A stretch of 51,504 bases of DNA from Lingula anatina (lineage: Eukaryota > Brachiopoda > Lingulata > Lingulida > Lingulidae), in contig NW_019775698.1 of assembly GCF_001039355.2 (NCBI RefSeq), positions 92,869-144,372 of the forward strand. The letters run 5' to 3'. Positions 42,540 to 51,504 of the stretch are shown in pieces (position 1 is the first letter of the stretch; every line of letters begins with the position of its first letter). The position numbers were made by a program, and so were the translations under genes. The notes beneath the pieces were generated by a model that was not told the origin of the DNA, made no database searches, and saw only the letters and a program-made list of their open reading frames with translations.

Positions 42540-44185
42540 CTCATGTACCCTATACCTAGTTATGTCATCTTGTTCCATCACACTGCGGAGTTTCTCCAGC
42601 ATAACACCCTGTGACAGACCTTGAAGGCAACTCATATTTGTACCTGTAAAATAACAATCTGACATATTATACAGTTTCTCCAGCATAACACCCTGTGACA
42701 GACCTTGTAGGCAACTCATATTTCTACCTGTAAAATAATCATTCCATATGTTATATAGCCAAAGTAAGAAATGACATTCATGTAATACAGAAGGCACAAA
42801 ATGCAGTGTATAATCATGTCAAATCAGGCAAAGAAGACTACCAAAATGGCTAAAATTCTTAATTTCAGTAGCCAATTCAGACTCAAAAGCATGTTTGTAA
42901 AACAATTCAATCAAAAATATCACTAAGTTAAAGCCAATAAGATTTAACATATATTATGCTATTTTTTTCAAAATATTGCTTCTATCTTCATAAACAATAA
43001 CAACAGAGACAGACAATAACATCCTCAAGCAACAAAGAACAATGACACAAGAATCAAACACGTTTACCCACCTAGATTGATCAGCACCTTTCCAGCAGCC
43101 TTGGCGACTCCAATACTTTTATCTCCCAGCTGTTTGATAATAACTAGCAAGATGTCAGAATATGTCATCAACTCTGAGGGGTTTTCCTCAGCAGCTCTCT
43201 GAACCTGAGGATGTAAATGGCCTAACTATAAGTTGTCAGTTTTGGCAAAATATTTTGGTTCAATGCATAAGTGCACTTGTCTCAGGCAGTAGATGATGCT
43301 TTTTTTTTGTTTTTTTTTAGTACAGAAAGTACAGCAAATCACATAATCAACGAAGTGTTAATCCAGCAAAACACATATAGGTCTAAAATAAAACAACACT
43401 TTGTATTTAAAATTAAGTGCCTTTTAGGTGCCTTTAAAAGAGTAAAGAAGTAAAGAACAAAAGGGAAAAAAAAGAAGAATGTTACCTGTTTTAAGCAGAC
43501 CTCCCGAACAGGCTGTTTTGGATTCTCCAAACCTCTCAGTAATTCTTCATTAAAATTAATAAGCAAGGCCTGTGTCTGGAGGGCCTCCAAGAGTCTTCCC
43601 AATATGTCACAACATGTCTGAACCTCTTCGCTTTAACAAAAGAATAGCAATATACCATTTTCTTGTTGAGTTATACATGTAAATAAGGTCGATCTACAAA
43701 AGCCTATGAAGTACATGGAAATAGGGCCTTCATTCACAACAGCACCACCAAATATAGCGGTATACAGCTCCATTGTCAAAATTGCTGTCTCATCGTTATG
43801 GATATGTATTGGTTAAGAAGAGCACCATAAAAACATTTCTAATAACTAAACATATCATTTGCATTTGCTTTGTATGTCATACCTAGCAAAACCCATTCCC
43901 ATCTCACTGTGTTTAAATATATTCGTCCAATATTATTTTTACAATGAAAATTCGTCTGCATGTGCCAAAGGGACAGCATCACGCTGGTTTTTAAGCTCAC
44001 CTGTTGGAGGAGTTTAAACAGTCAAAAACTGAGCTAAATGACACGTCTGGGACAACGTCACGAAGTGCTGAAGGGTGGACTGCAAAAAGGACGGTTTTTA
44101 TCTGTATCAACGTTTTCAGTGGATCGTCAGAATTTGGCAAAGCATCTAACAATGCAGAAATGTTCATGCTGCCGTCTCCAGCCAT
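42540..44185 (-). CDS. PSMD5: 26S proteasome non-ATPase regulatory subunit 5 (S5b), first four coding exons
   Basis: PSMD5 is a cytosolic HEAT/ARM-repeat chaperone that assists assembly of the proteasome base. Minus-strand exons: 44185-44001 (ATG, MAGDGSMNISALLDALPNSD), 43630-43486 (CCDILGRLLEALQTQALLIN), 43204-43072 (ELMTYSDILLVIIKQLGDKS, GVAKAAGKVLINLG) and 42643-42540 (LRSVMEQDDITRYRVHEV). All junctions have GT..AG sites and matching phases (2, 0, 1, 0), giving 189 codons. The last exon is the best match to the family. Typical PSMD5 has about 500 residues, so roughly the last 60% is missing. Below 42540 I see no further exon before the NHL gene, and a gap lies at 40124-40657. Either the rest is beyond, or the gene is truncated. 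Confidence 0.8.
42589..42758. repeat. 84-bp tandem duplication across a PSMD5 acceptor and exon start
   Basis: 42589-42672 is repeated at 42673-42758 (TTTCTCCAGCATAACACCCT in both). Each copy holds a TTATTTTACAG acceptor and the first 18 or so codons of the exon. Using the distal acceptor (exon to 42727) adds exactly 28 in-frame codons without a stop. Confidence 0.85.
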
Positions 44186-45139
44186 CTTTTTCAAGACAAT
44201 CCCAGACCAAGTCTATTTGTTTCCGGTGCATGTTGCCGCACAATATTTAGCAATAATAGGTTCTTTATTTTTGCCCCTTTTTCAATTGAAAATTCATCAA
44301 TTGTCTTTCTTTCATTGTTGTTCCAGATCGTTCTTTTCATTAATCGCTTCTAACCCAAAAAATCCCTAGGGACAGCTTTTGGAACTAAAGCGTAGGCCTA
44401 CCTGTGCTTTTTGTTACTGTATTGACAGGCTAAATTATCTAAACTGGAAAAAATTTAAACAGTTAATGAATGACTCCTTAATTTTCACATTTCTTCTTTA
44501 TACCCAGTATATTTCAGGAGAACAAATTAAACATAAAAGAATTTTGATAATTTTTTCCTAGCGTTAGACTAGCTCATTTAAATAGGCCTACAATGCGAAT
44601 TGATGTTGAGATGAAATTTGCTGTAAACTCACTGACCAAATTTTGTCAAGAAGCCTTGTTAAAATTAATTGATTTGAATATCAAGGTCACTTTAGGGCCA
44701 ATATGTAACTGAATTTAGAAAAAACATTGAAAAGCAAAAAGGCCTGCAGTGTATTTGATTATAACTGTAGGCCCTATATGCAAGCGGCTTTTTTCTTTCT
44801 ACTTCGAAGTGTTAAAAAAGCATTGTCCATGACCAGTTCTATGCCTACTCCGGAGGGGAAAGACTTTTAATTGTGTCTGCAAGGTTTTCAGCCAGCGATG
44901 TTTAAAATCTCAGTGGCGAGATTTTGCTGTATATAAGAATCCTTTGTTACCTCATATTAACTAAAAAAAACGTATAAATGATTTGTTTCAATATTTGTAG
45001 CCTACATGTAAATCACTAATTTGATCTTTTCAGAAATCCCTATTTGATTAAAGGTAATCTAAAATAGTTCTTCAAATCAACACAATATTTTTTCCACAAC
45101 ACGATTACAAAAATAAAAATAAGGGCCAGATAATGATAA

Positions 45140-45184
<45 letters not shown>

Positions 45185-46122
45185 GCCTAGTAGTAGTAGT
45201 AGTAGTACATGTAGTAGTAGTAGTAGTAGTAGTAGAATACATAAATAAATTAATAGGAAAAATATAACTCAGGTAAAAAGTTTTTCTTTTCAACATTCCT
45301 AAAATAATATGGATTGTTTCGCTAATTGCGTTATTTGATCGGGATCTTACCGTTAAAATGTAGAATTAAAATAAAACATTAATTGGTAATTTTTATTCAA
45401 ATCATTACTCATTAAACTTGGACCAGTGAAACGTTTTGTTTTTATTCGTGTAAGCATAAAAAATAGTCACTAAACCAAAGTAGTCTTTATGTCCATCGTT
45501 TGTAGGCCTAACATTGTTGTTGTTTCTTGTTCCCCCTTTGATAACCTACTAAAAGCATGTAACCCGCGTGAGTGCATTCTTTGTCCTAGTATAGATTATA
45601 ATAATCGCAGTTTATTATAGGCCTGTGATTTCTGTGTCGTTGTAACAATTTCTATTCAATGTTTTCGTTGTGATGTATATCACATTTCACTCTAGCCGTG
45701 GCCTTTATAAGGCAATCAATCTGTACAGTTCAATAATAGTGTAACAGATTTGTATACAAGTCGCAAGCGTTTCCAAGTATGGAGAGTTACAACTGGCCAG
45801 CAACGGGAATCGATAGTGTAAACTGCCTGAGTGACACAGAGTCACTGCAGAGTTTGGTGTGATATAGTTGACCATTTGCCGTGGTTTCCTGTGCATTTGA
45901 TTTGCTGAAAACTGCGCTTGTTTGACATAATGAGTCGTGTTTACGGTGCATTTCGGACCGATCAGTAGCACCTACATGTAAGATGAAACACTGAAGCAAA
46001 GAGACGGGGCTAGAACAAGGTCACCACTTATAAAGCCACTTTACTGTGATAAGAAACCATAAACCATAAAACTTTCAATATTGACACAAAGACAGGGAGA
46101 TATTTTTACAAGTAGATCGAAG
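44186..46122. promoter_or_regulatory. Shared intergenic region between PSMD5 and TMEM26
   Basis: About 1.9 kb between divergent genes. It holds a (TAG)n microsatellite at 45140-45235 and several TAGGCCTA motifs. Two TATA-like boxes face TMEM26: CTTTATAAGG at 45703-45712 and CTTATAAAGCC at 46027-46037. The second lies about 90 bp before the TMEM26 ATG. Choice between them cannot be made from sequence. Confidence 0.4.
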
Positions 46123-48446
46123 ATGTCCGCGGCAGACGACGTTGTAGATTCCAAGTCCTGTTGTCCCAAAGTCACAACTCATAAAGTAGCTTTATACATT
46201 GGCCTCGGATTTCTGCAGTTGCTATGTTACGCCTTGCCGTATTTCCTAGCAATATGGCACGTGGTAGACAAATTCAAGGAGGAAACGATCCCTCAGAATG
46301 TATCGCACGAACGAGACCATTTTCTCCACGGTCTGGACGTCACGGCAGGTTTTTTTTGGAATATCATGATAGCAATCTTCGTCGGCCTGGTTACTGTGGC
46401 CCTAATTGTTTACTTCGCCATTAAGGTGTCCTGGCCGCATGCAAGAGAATGGTGGTAAGATTATATTATATTATATTATATTATATTATATTATATTATA
46501 TTCAAAGACGCTCATCTAACTATTGTTTGCGTCCATCTGTTTCGCGAGACTTAACCATTTTACCTATTTTTGCGTCTATTCGTGTGATTTCTTGATAATT
46601 CTATGCGTCCCTTCACTATCAGGCATGAACTATCAGCAAATAATGCTTTTGTAGATTTATTAAGTACGAATGTAAGCAAGCATTTAGACGAGCACATGTG
46701 TAGTTAAAACAGTAGTTAAAAGTTTCGTATAATCTATTGCATTTTATTTTTCAATGTCTTCAGGCGCCCTTCCATAGCTGTGTACGTTATATTTTGCTTA
46801 CTTCCGGTCATGGTTTTGTTCGGGGTTACTTACAAGGTAAATATTGGTCTGACCAATGATATTTCTTTTATACGTCTTACATACAGTTATTGATATTGAA
46901 AAAACAATCGAAAAGTATTTGACATGAACTTAATGTTTTCAACATCATATTATGCCGATACGTATTCCCATCAAATTCTTTGCCACGTTGAGAATAAATA
47001 AATTAATAAAATAATGTCATTAGTTTCTATTAAATAATTGTTAATCATTAATCTTTCGAAGATTTAAATTTAAAGTTTAAACTCCCCTTCTTTTCTTCCC
47101 CAGGTTTATGCGCCAAAAATCCCTTGTTCAGTAGTAAAGACGCAGCCTGAGATATCTACTAGTAATTCTACTGATAATTGCTCGACTGTACTTGGAGAAT
47201 CGACATCTTCACTCCAAGCGGCCAAGTTCGACAGTTTTGACGAATGGAGCATGTTCATCCTCCAAGTAACATTGATATGTCTGATTATCAACGAATGGTT
47301 TGCCAAATTTCAAGAGGTGAGGATACAAGTCACCAGATTTTTTCTTCGCTCTAGTTGTTCTATTGTCGACGGATTCAAAATGAAAATAACAATATAGTTT
47401 TGTTTTGAGTTATATTAAATACAAGTACAAAGTTTGTGTTATTTAGCAGTGCAACATTTTTTCTTTTTGATCAACCTAGAAATGTGTCTCTAGACACAAA
47501 ATAAGCGGTTATTAGAATTTCTTTGTTGAGAAAAAATTTACAAAATTTTTACCATATTATATTTTAGGTAAAGAAAGGCTCAGAAATCGAAGACGTGTAT
47601 CCCATTATCAAACAATGCGGATCAGAATTCTTTCCACTGTACGATATAGCAACTTTCCAAGGATTACTACTTCAAAGAGACGTATTTGCTAACGATGCGT
47701 TAGTTGTGTCGATCGTCGCATTTACCTTGTTGAGCACACTGAAGTTTGTGCCTACTCCTCCAAAAGACGAGTTTGGCAAAAACAAGCTCAAAGCAGAGAG
47801 AAGTCGAACGTACAGTGCCTGCTACTACCTAAATCAAGTCCTTATTCAGGATATCCCATACTTACTGGTTCGTATTTACATTATGGCGTCTTTACGCAAT
47901 GGAAGAACTCTGAACGAGCTGGTTTTTTCTTTCAAAAACGCGTTTTATATTGCCTGGTATTTGTTGCTGATTGTGTTGTTATTCATCGCCGCTGAAAAGG
48001 CCGAAGATGAAATGGAGATACACGTCGTGGAGGTACAGAAAAACGTCACTGATGTTATGAGAGAAAACGTAAAAAGATCACGAAAACAGCGTGCATATTT
48101 ACAAGATACTGAAGCTTCCCTACAAAATCCAGTGCATGGAGAAAAACCTCGAAGGTCAAAGAACGGTAACCTTCACTCTCTGCTGTTAGATGAAACAGTT
48201 AAAGACGGACAGGAAAAGGTGCGCAAAAGCAGGAGAAAGAAGTCTGAAAAGTCCGATCACCGAAAAAGAAAAGACGAGGGTACGGTACTGGATGAAAGCG
48301 CAGAGGCTAAAAGAAAAGAACACCGACGAAAAAAGAAGAAAGGCGTTTCACCGCGACCAAAAATATCGCCCGAGGCCACAAATGAGAAAGACGAGTCGAG
48401 TCATGATGCAAGATTCATCTTATCACGTGATCTGCACCCAGTGTAA
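46123..48446 (+). CDS. TMEM26: Transmembrane protein 26
   Basis: Four exons: 46123-46454, 46764-46836, 47104-47316 and 47568-48446. Phases are consistent (2, 0, 0) and the predicted length is 498 residues. The first ATG (MSAADDVVDSKSCC) is chosen; the frame upstream is only open through a TTG. Hydrophobic helices are at about 22-45, 76-100, 114-131, 182-200, 245-266, 296-312 and 330-347. Signature stretches FFPLYDIATFQGLLLQRDVF and VLIQDIPYLLVRIYIM support the TMEM26 family, multipass membrane proteins of poorly known function. An Asn/Ser/Thr-rich extracytosolic loop with NST/NCS sites lies at 150-165. The cytosolic tail after about 350 is unusually long and Lys/Arg-rich (REHRRKKKK-like). AATAAATAAATA follows the stop at 48455. 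Confidence 0.85.
46459..46502. repeat. (TTATA)n microsatellite in TMEM26 intron 1
   Basis: About eight pentanucleotide units beginning five bases into the intron. Confidence 0.95.
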
Positions 48447-49184
48447 ATGCCACGAATAAATAAATATCGATCTCTGGGGCTTTGGAGAGATTGATATAGA
48501 ATATGAAGATACCTACATGGGCCCGAGAAATGACTGTGGGATATTCCGAGATTTGCGTTGGCGTTTTTCTTTTCACCCAATCATTAGTATGTCATGAATC
48601 ACAATAGCACATTGTATAAAGACATAATGTAAAACATATTGTACAAAGACATTCTATAATCTGTAATCCTTTTATTACATTGACTGTTGCAGCTCAAAAG
48701 CCGTATTTAAATCATTGGCTGTGTGCCATATTATAATCATATTTATTTTCATATGAATGTGTCATAAAATTAGTATAGAAATAAAAAAACATTTCTAATT
48801 GTTTTCTTAACATACAAAATCATTTCTTGCCATTAATCTTCGCCCAATTTTTTATTTACCGAACTCCTTGAAGGCAAAGGCTCTTTTACAGGTAACACTT
48901 TCTATGCCAGGATCTGAATACGATTCGACATTTTTGTTCTATAAATCCTTTAAAACGCGTTACTATTTTCGTCCATCAAAGACATAAACGATATTTGAAT
49001 AAAGACCATGGGAAAATTCTGACAAAGTGATGTCATACCTCTAAAATGGCCAACAGCTCATTGTGATTATTAAGCTCTTTATTTTCATACGTTATAATAA
49101 ATTTGATAACTTATATTCATTTTAACCCAAATTCAAAGTGCCATAAGATATCATGCGCTATTATTGACAAGTTTCGTTGTGTTT
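48447..49184. other. Convergent 3' region between TMEM26 and the MAM gene
   Basis: AT-rich, no further gene recognised. Contains the TMEM26 polyadenylation-like AATAAATAAATA at 48455 and, for the minus-strand MAM gene, AT-rich 3' UTR. Confidence 0.4.
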
Positions 49185-50798
49185 TTAGCCTATTAGCGCG
49201 CTGCCTCCGCTGCAAGTGCCCTTAGTAATTGATATGTCATCAATGGCCACGTCGCTCCTGTAGTTCCTTCCTCTTATAGCTTGGAAGGCTACCTTTTAGA
49301 GAAATGAAGACAGTAATTATCAATAAGATAAAATGCAAGTGCGCGTTTTCCTTGCTTAAACGCGTTTTTCAGACTTTTTTCAATTGCCTGCTCAAACTTC
49401 TTGAAGTTCCGACAACTGTAATTTATTTACACAAATTTCGATTTTTACACAGATGTCTCAGATGTCTTAAATACCGCAAACTCGTATTAAAGCCATACGA
49501 TAATTTTTATTTTGTTATGCAATTAGCCAATCGTCCCCTACACGTTTTGCAGCCAGCAAATTAAACAATTTTTAAATTAATCAAAATTATAGAATTAAAA
49601 TTATAGAACTTACTTTGTAGGTAGGTTGTACATTGGTCAAAGTGACTGCTGCCTGAAGCCACTTATTTCCCTTGTTCCCACTGAGTACCATGATTGGAGA
49701 ACGCACGACACCCGTGTCGCGGTATACCTTCAGGGAGCCCATTTCAGCCCCGTACATGTGGTACCAAAAACTGACACAAATGGTTCCGGTGACGTTCAGG
49801 TTGGGTGATGTGATCAAAGCGCTGTCGTTTGTTGCTTTTCCCGACGTCTCAATGAACAAATAATTACCTGAAGCCAAAAAAAAAAATAATAATAATAATA
49901 AATAAATAAAGATAATAAATAAAAAACCTTAAACTAACCTCTAAAAATAATGATTACAAGGTAGCCAATTAAGAACAAACGCCAACGGCATTTTATATTA
50001 GCAGAGATTTCTTTGTAGTAGTAAGTAGGCGTTTTCGTTTGCGGGTATAAAAGTATTTTTGCAAAAATATAACTACAGGAAATCGTAGACGAAAGAAGGT
50101 CAAAGGTCAGAAAAGCTCCCGGCAGACCTGTTCCCGTTGTATGGTCTGCAGTAGGTCCAGTCCCAGAGGAGGGCGTTGATCCGGAGTTTCTCAACCAGTC
50201 CAAGTTGTCCGTCGTACTTTGTACAAATCCACAGAGGTCCTTAGAGAAATCGCAGTTAAGAACTATTGGGATAAAAATATGTTATTACTTTATTTTATTT
50301 TATTATCATAGTTTTTTCCCCAGTGCGCTTTTATTCAATCGTTTCCCTATTTTTCTTATTAAATCTTAGACGTACCACGTGCAGGGGTAAAAACTTATTT
50401 AAGTAAAATCTAGGGCAGTAGAATACGTTTTGCAATGAAAACAATATACTTTGACCTTTAATATTATAAAGGTTTACCTACCTATTGCTTTTGGTTTCAT
50501 GGTAGTTGTTGGTGCTGAAATTGTAGATTAGATTATACACGCAAGTACGTGTGTGTCTAATAACTTGAAATTACATTGAAAGCTTTTATCATGCGACCTT
50601 TCATTGCATGAAGGTTAAAACAAATACTCAATATTCTGTGTTTTCATTCGTCTCAACTTCATTTAATTCGCTTCAAAATAAGGCAGAGGTAAAGCAAGAT
50701 TTCTCACCAACGGAAGGACAAGGCCCAGGGTTCACAGAGATGTCATCAATGGCAATGTCACCAGTGTAACTGCTTCCACGGATGGCTTCAAACACCAA
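49185..50798 (-). CDS. MAM-domain protein, 3' end (one complete MAM domain plus the end of another)
   Basis: MAM domains are extracellular adhesion or protease-associated modules. Minus-strand exons in order: 50798-50708 (LVFEAIRGSSYTGDIAIDD, end of one MAM), 50262-50128 (LNCDFSKDLCGFVQSTTDN, start of the next), 49867-49614 (DHTTGTG|NYLFIE junction, then ICVSFWYHMYGAEMGSL) and 49292-49185 (VAFQAIRGRNYRSDVAIDDI, ITKGTC, stop). Phases 1, 1, 0 match at every junction, and the total is 195 residues plus stop. Canonical MAM cysteines and the AIDDI signature are present. Upstream exons lie beyond the window. No transmembrane segment follows the last MAM, so this isoform may be secreted. Exon 50708-50798 starts within a few bases of a pentanucleotide repeat. 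Confidence 0.85.
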
Positions 50799-50800
50799 CT

Positions 50801-50930
50801 GGAACATAACATAACATAACATAACATAACATAACATAACATAACATAATGTGACGTAACAACTTAACATAATGTGACGTAACGTAATATGACGTGAGGT
50901 AACAACATAACATAACATAACATGGCATGG
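50801..50930. repeat. (ATAAC)n microsatellite next to a MAM-gene acceptor
   Basis: Pentanucleotide tract with interspersed GTGACGTAAC variants. On the minus strand it reads (GTTAT)n and directly precedes the acceptor TTCCAG, so it serves as the pyrimidine/branch-site region of that intron. Confidence 0.95.
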
Positions 50931-50938
50931 CACATCTA

Positions 50939-51504
50939 CACACACTGGACAAAAGAAGTGTCACCCCTACTGAGCCAATACTATGGGGGAGATAAATGAC
51001 TGTGGAATGATATGCTCCTGGTATCATTTTATTAACATCAAATTTCACAAAAAATCACAAAATGAGAACAAAATATACATTCTACCAAAATATGTATGTT
51101 CAAGTCAAAAATTAGTACTTAGTGGCATAGCCACGTGACCTAATAATAGGTGCCAGTCTACGAAGCAAGGATTCATTTAATTGTCTGATGCGTTCAGGGC
51201 TTATGCTGGCCCAAGCATGAAACACTGAATATAACAGAGTTTCTCTGCTGGTTAGACGGGCATTTGTAAAAAGTTTTGACGTATCATTCCACACATTTTC
51301 TATTATGTTTGTATCTGGACTCTGGGCAGGCCACATCACCCTGCGAATGTCCTGTTGGTCAAACCAATCATCAACTGCTCTGGGCCTGTGACAAGGAGCA
51401 TTGTCATCCTGGTGAACAAATGGATAATTCCTGTCACCAAACATGTTAGTAATAGATGGTAGCAAGCCTGACTCCAAAACATCGATATATTTCTAGTGAT
51501 TCAT
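50939..51504 (-). mobile_element. Tc1-like DNA transposon, 3' half (runs off the right edge)
   Basis: The minus-strand transposase frame (51477 to 51112) has PFVHQDDNAPCHRPRAVDDW (second catalytic Asp region) and VMWPAQSPDTNIIENVWND (third acidic residue), ending SRGYATKY and a stop. The frame is intact to the window edge. The left end is a terminal-repeat-like CACTGGACAAAAGAAGTGTC starting just after a TA (50937-50938), the Tc1/mariner target. It lies in an upstream intron of the MAM gene. The first catalytic Asp and the other terminal repeat would lie beyond 51504. Confidence 0.75.

Noticed and set aside
45105-45296. Poly-Thr frame on the minus strand
   Set aside because: Translation of the TAG microsatellite.
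48190-48459. 89-codon frame within the TMEM26 last exon
   Set aside because: Shadow frame of the Lys/Arg-rich tail.
50673-51048. Cys/Tyr/Val-rich frames on the minus strand
   Set aside because: Translations of the ATAAC microsatellite fused to the MAM exon or Tc1 terminal repeat; only the MAM exon part is real.

Overview
The window looks like nuclear DNA of an invertebrate bilaterian animal. The genes are split by spliceosomal introns with GT..AG borders, intergenic DNA is AT-rich, microsatellites are abundant, and remnants of several eukaryotic transposon classes (L1/Tx1-like and CR1/Rex1-like retrotransposons, Tc1-like and Ginger-like integrases, foldback MITEs) are interleaved. The gene set (lineage-expanded peptide-receptor-like GPCRs, an NHL-propeller protein, PSMD5, TMEM26, a MAM-domain protein) fits a marine lophotrochozoan or an invertebrate deuterostome. 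I cannot fix the phylum from sequence alone.

Bases 1-31,000 and 35,700-38,700 are built from a repeatedly duplicated unit. The inferred ancestral unit is: conserved upstream block, intronless class A GPCR gene, a long non-coding block (block R), and the 3' exon(s) of a cytochrome P450. The upstream block occurs six times (about 400, 7500, 13,700, 19,400, 28,800 and 36,600) but only three copies are followed by a GPCR (1169-2287, 14038-15189, 29276-30421). The other three are GPCR-less. P450 remains survive at 6558-6751 and 11601-12333, and both are broken across the haem-binding loop. This cluster has been a landing ground for mobile elements: an L1/Tx1-like LINE with a 17-bp target-site duplication (16036-19274), a 409-bp MITE with a TAA duplication at the paralogous site (36128-36536), a 300-bp near-perfect foldback element (27201-27500), a tRNA-like SINE/MITE composite (21595-21866), and a 3.95-kb interval bounded by 16-bp inverted repeats that I cannot assign to a known family (31739-35688). 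Between the second and third GPCRs lies a multi-exon Ginger/KRBA2-like integrase gene remnant (24480-27852) and an older fragment of the same family (23490-23840).

Bases 41,300-51,504 are more conventional. An intronless NHL-repeat protein (plus strand, 41362-42207) is followed by the first four coding exons of PSMD5, the 26S proteasome assembly chaperone (minus strand, 42540-44185), with an in-frame 84-bp duplication of an exon start and its acceptor. TMEM26 (plus, four exons, 46123-48446) is divergently arranged with PSMD5. The 3' part of a MAM-domain gene (minus, 49185-50798) converges on TMEM26, and a Tc1-like transposase runs off the right edge (50939-51504).

Two assembly problems affect interpretation: a 534-base gap (40124-40657), and a 384-bp duplicate joined by a single N inside the LINE (18367-19135) that looks like two haplotypes placed end to end.
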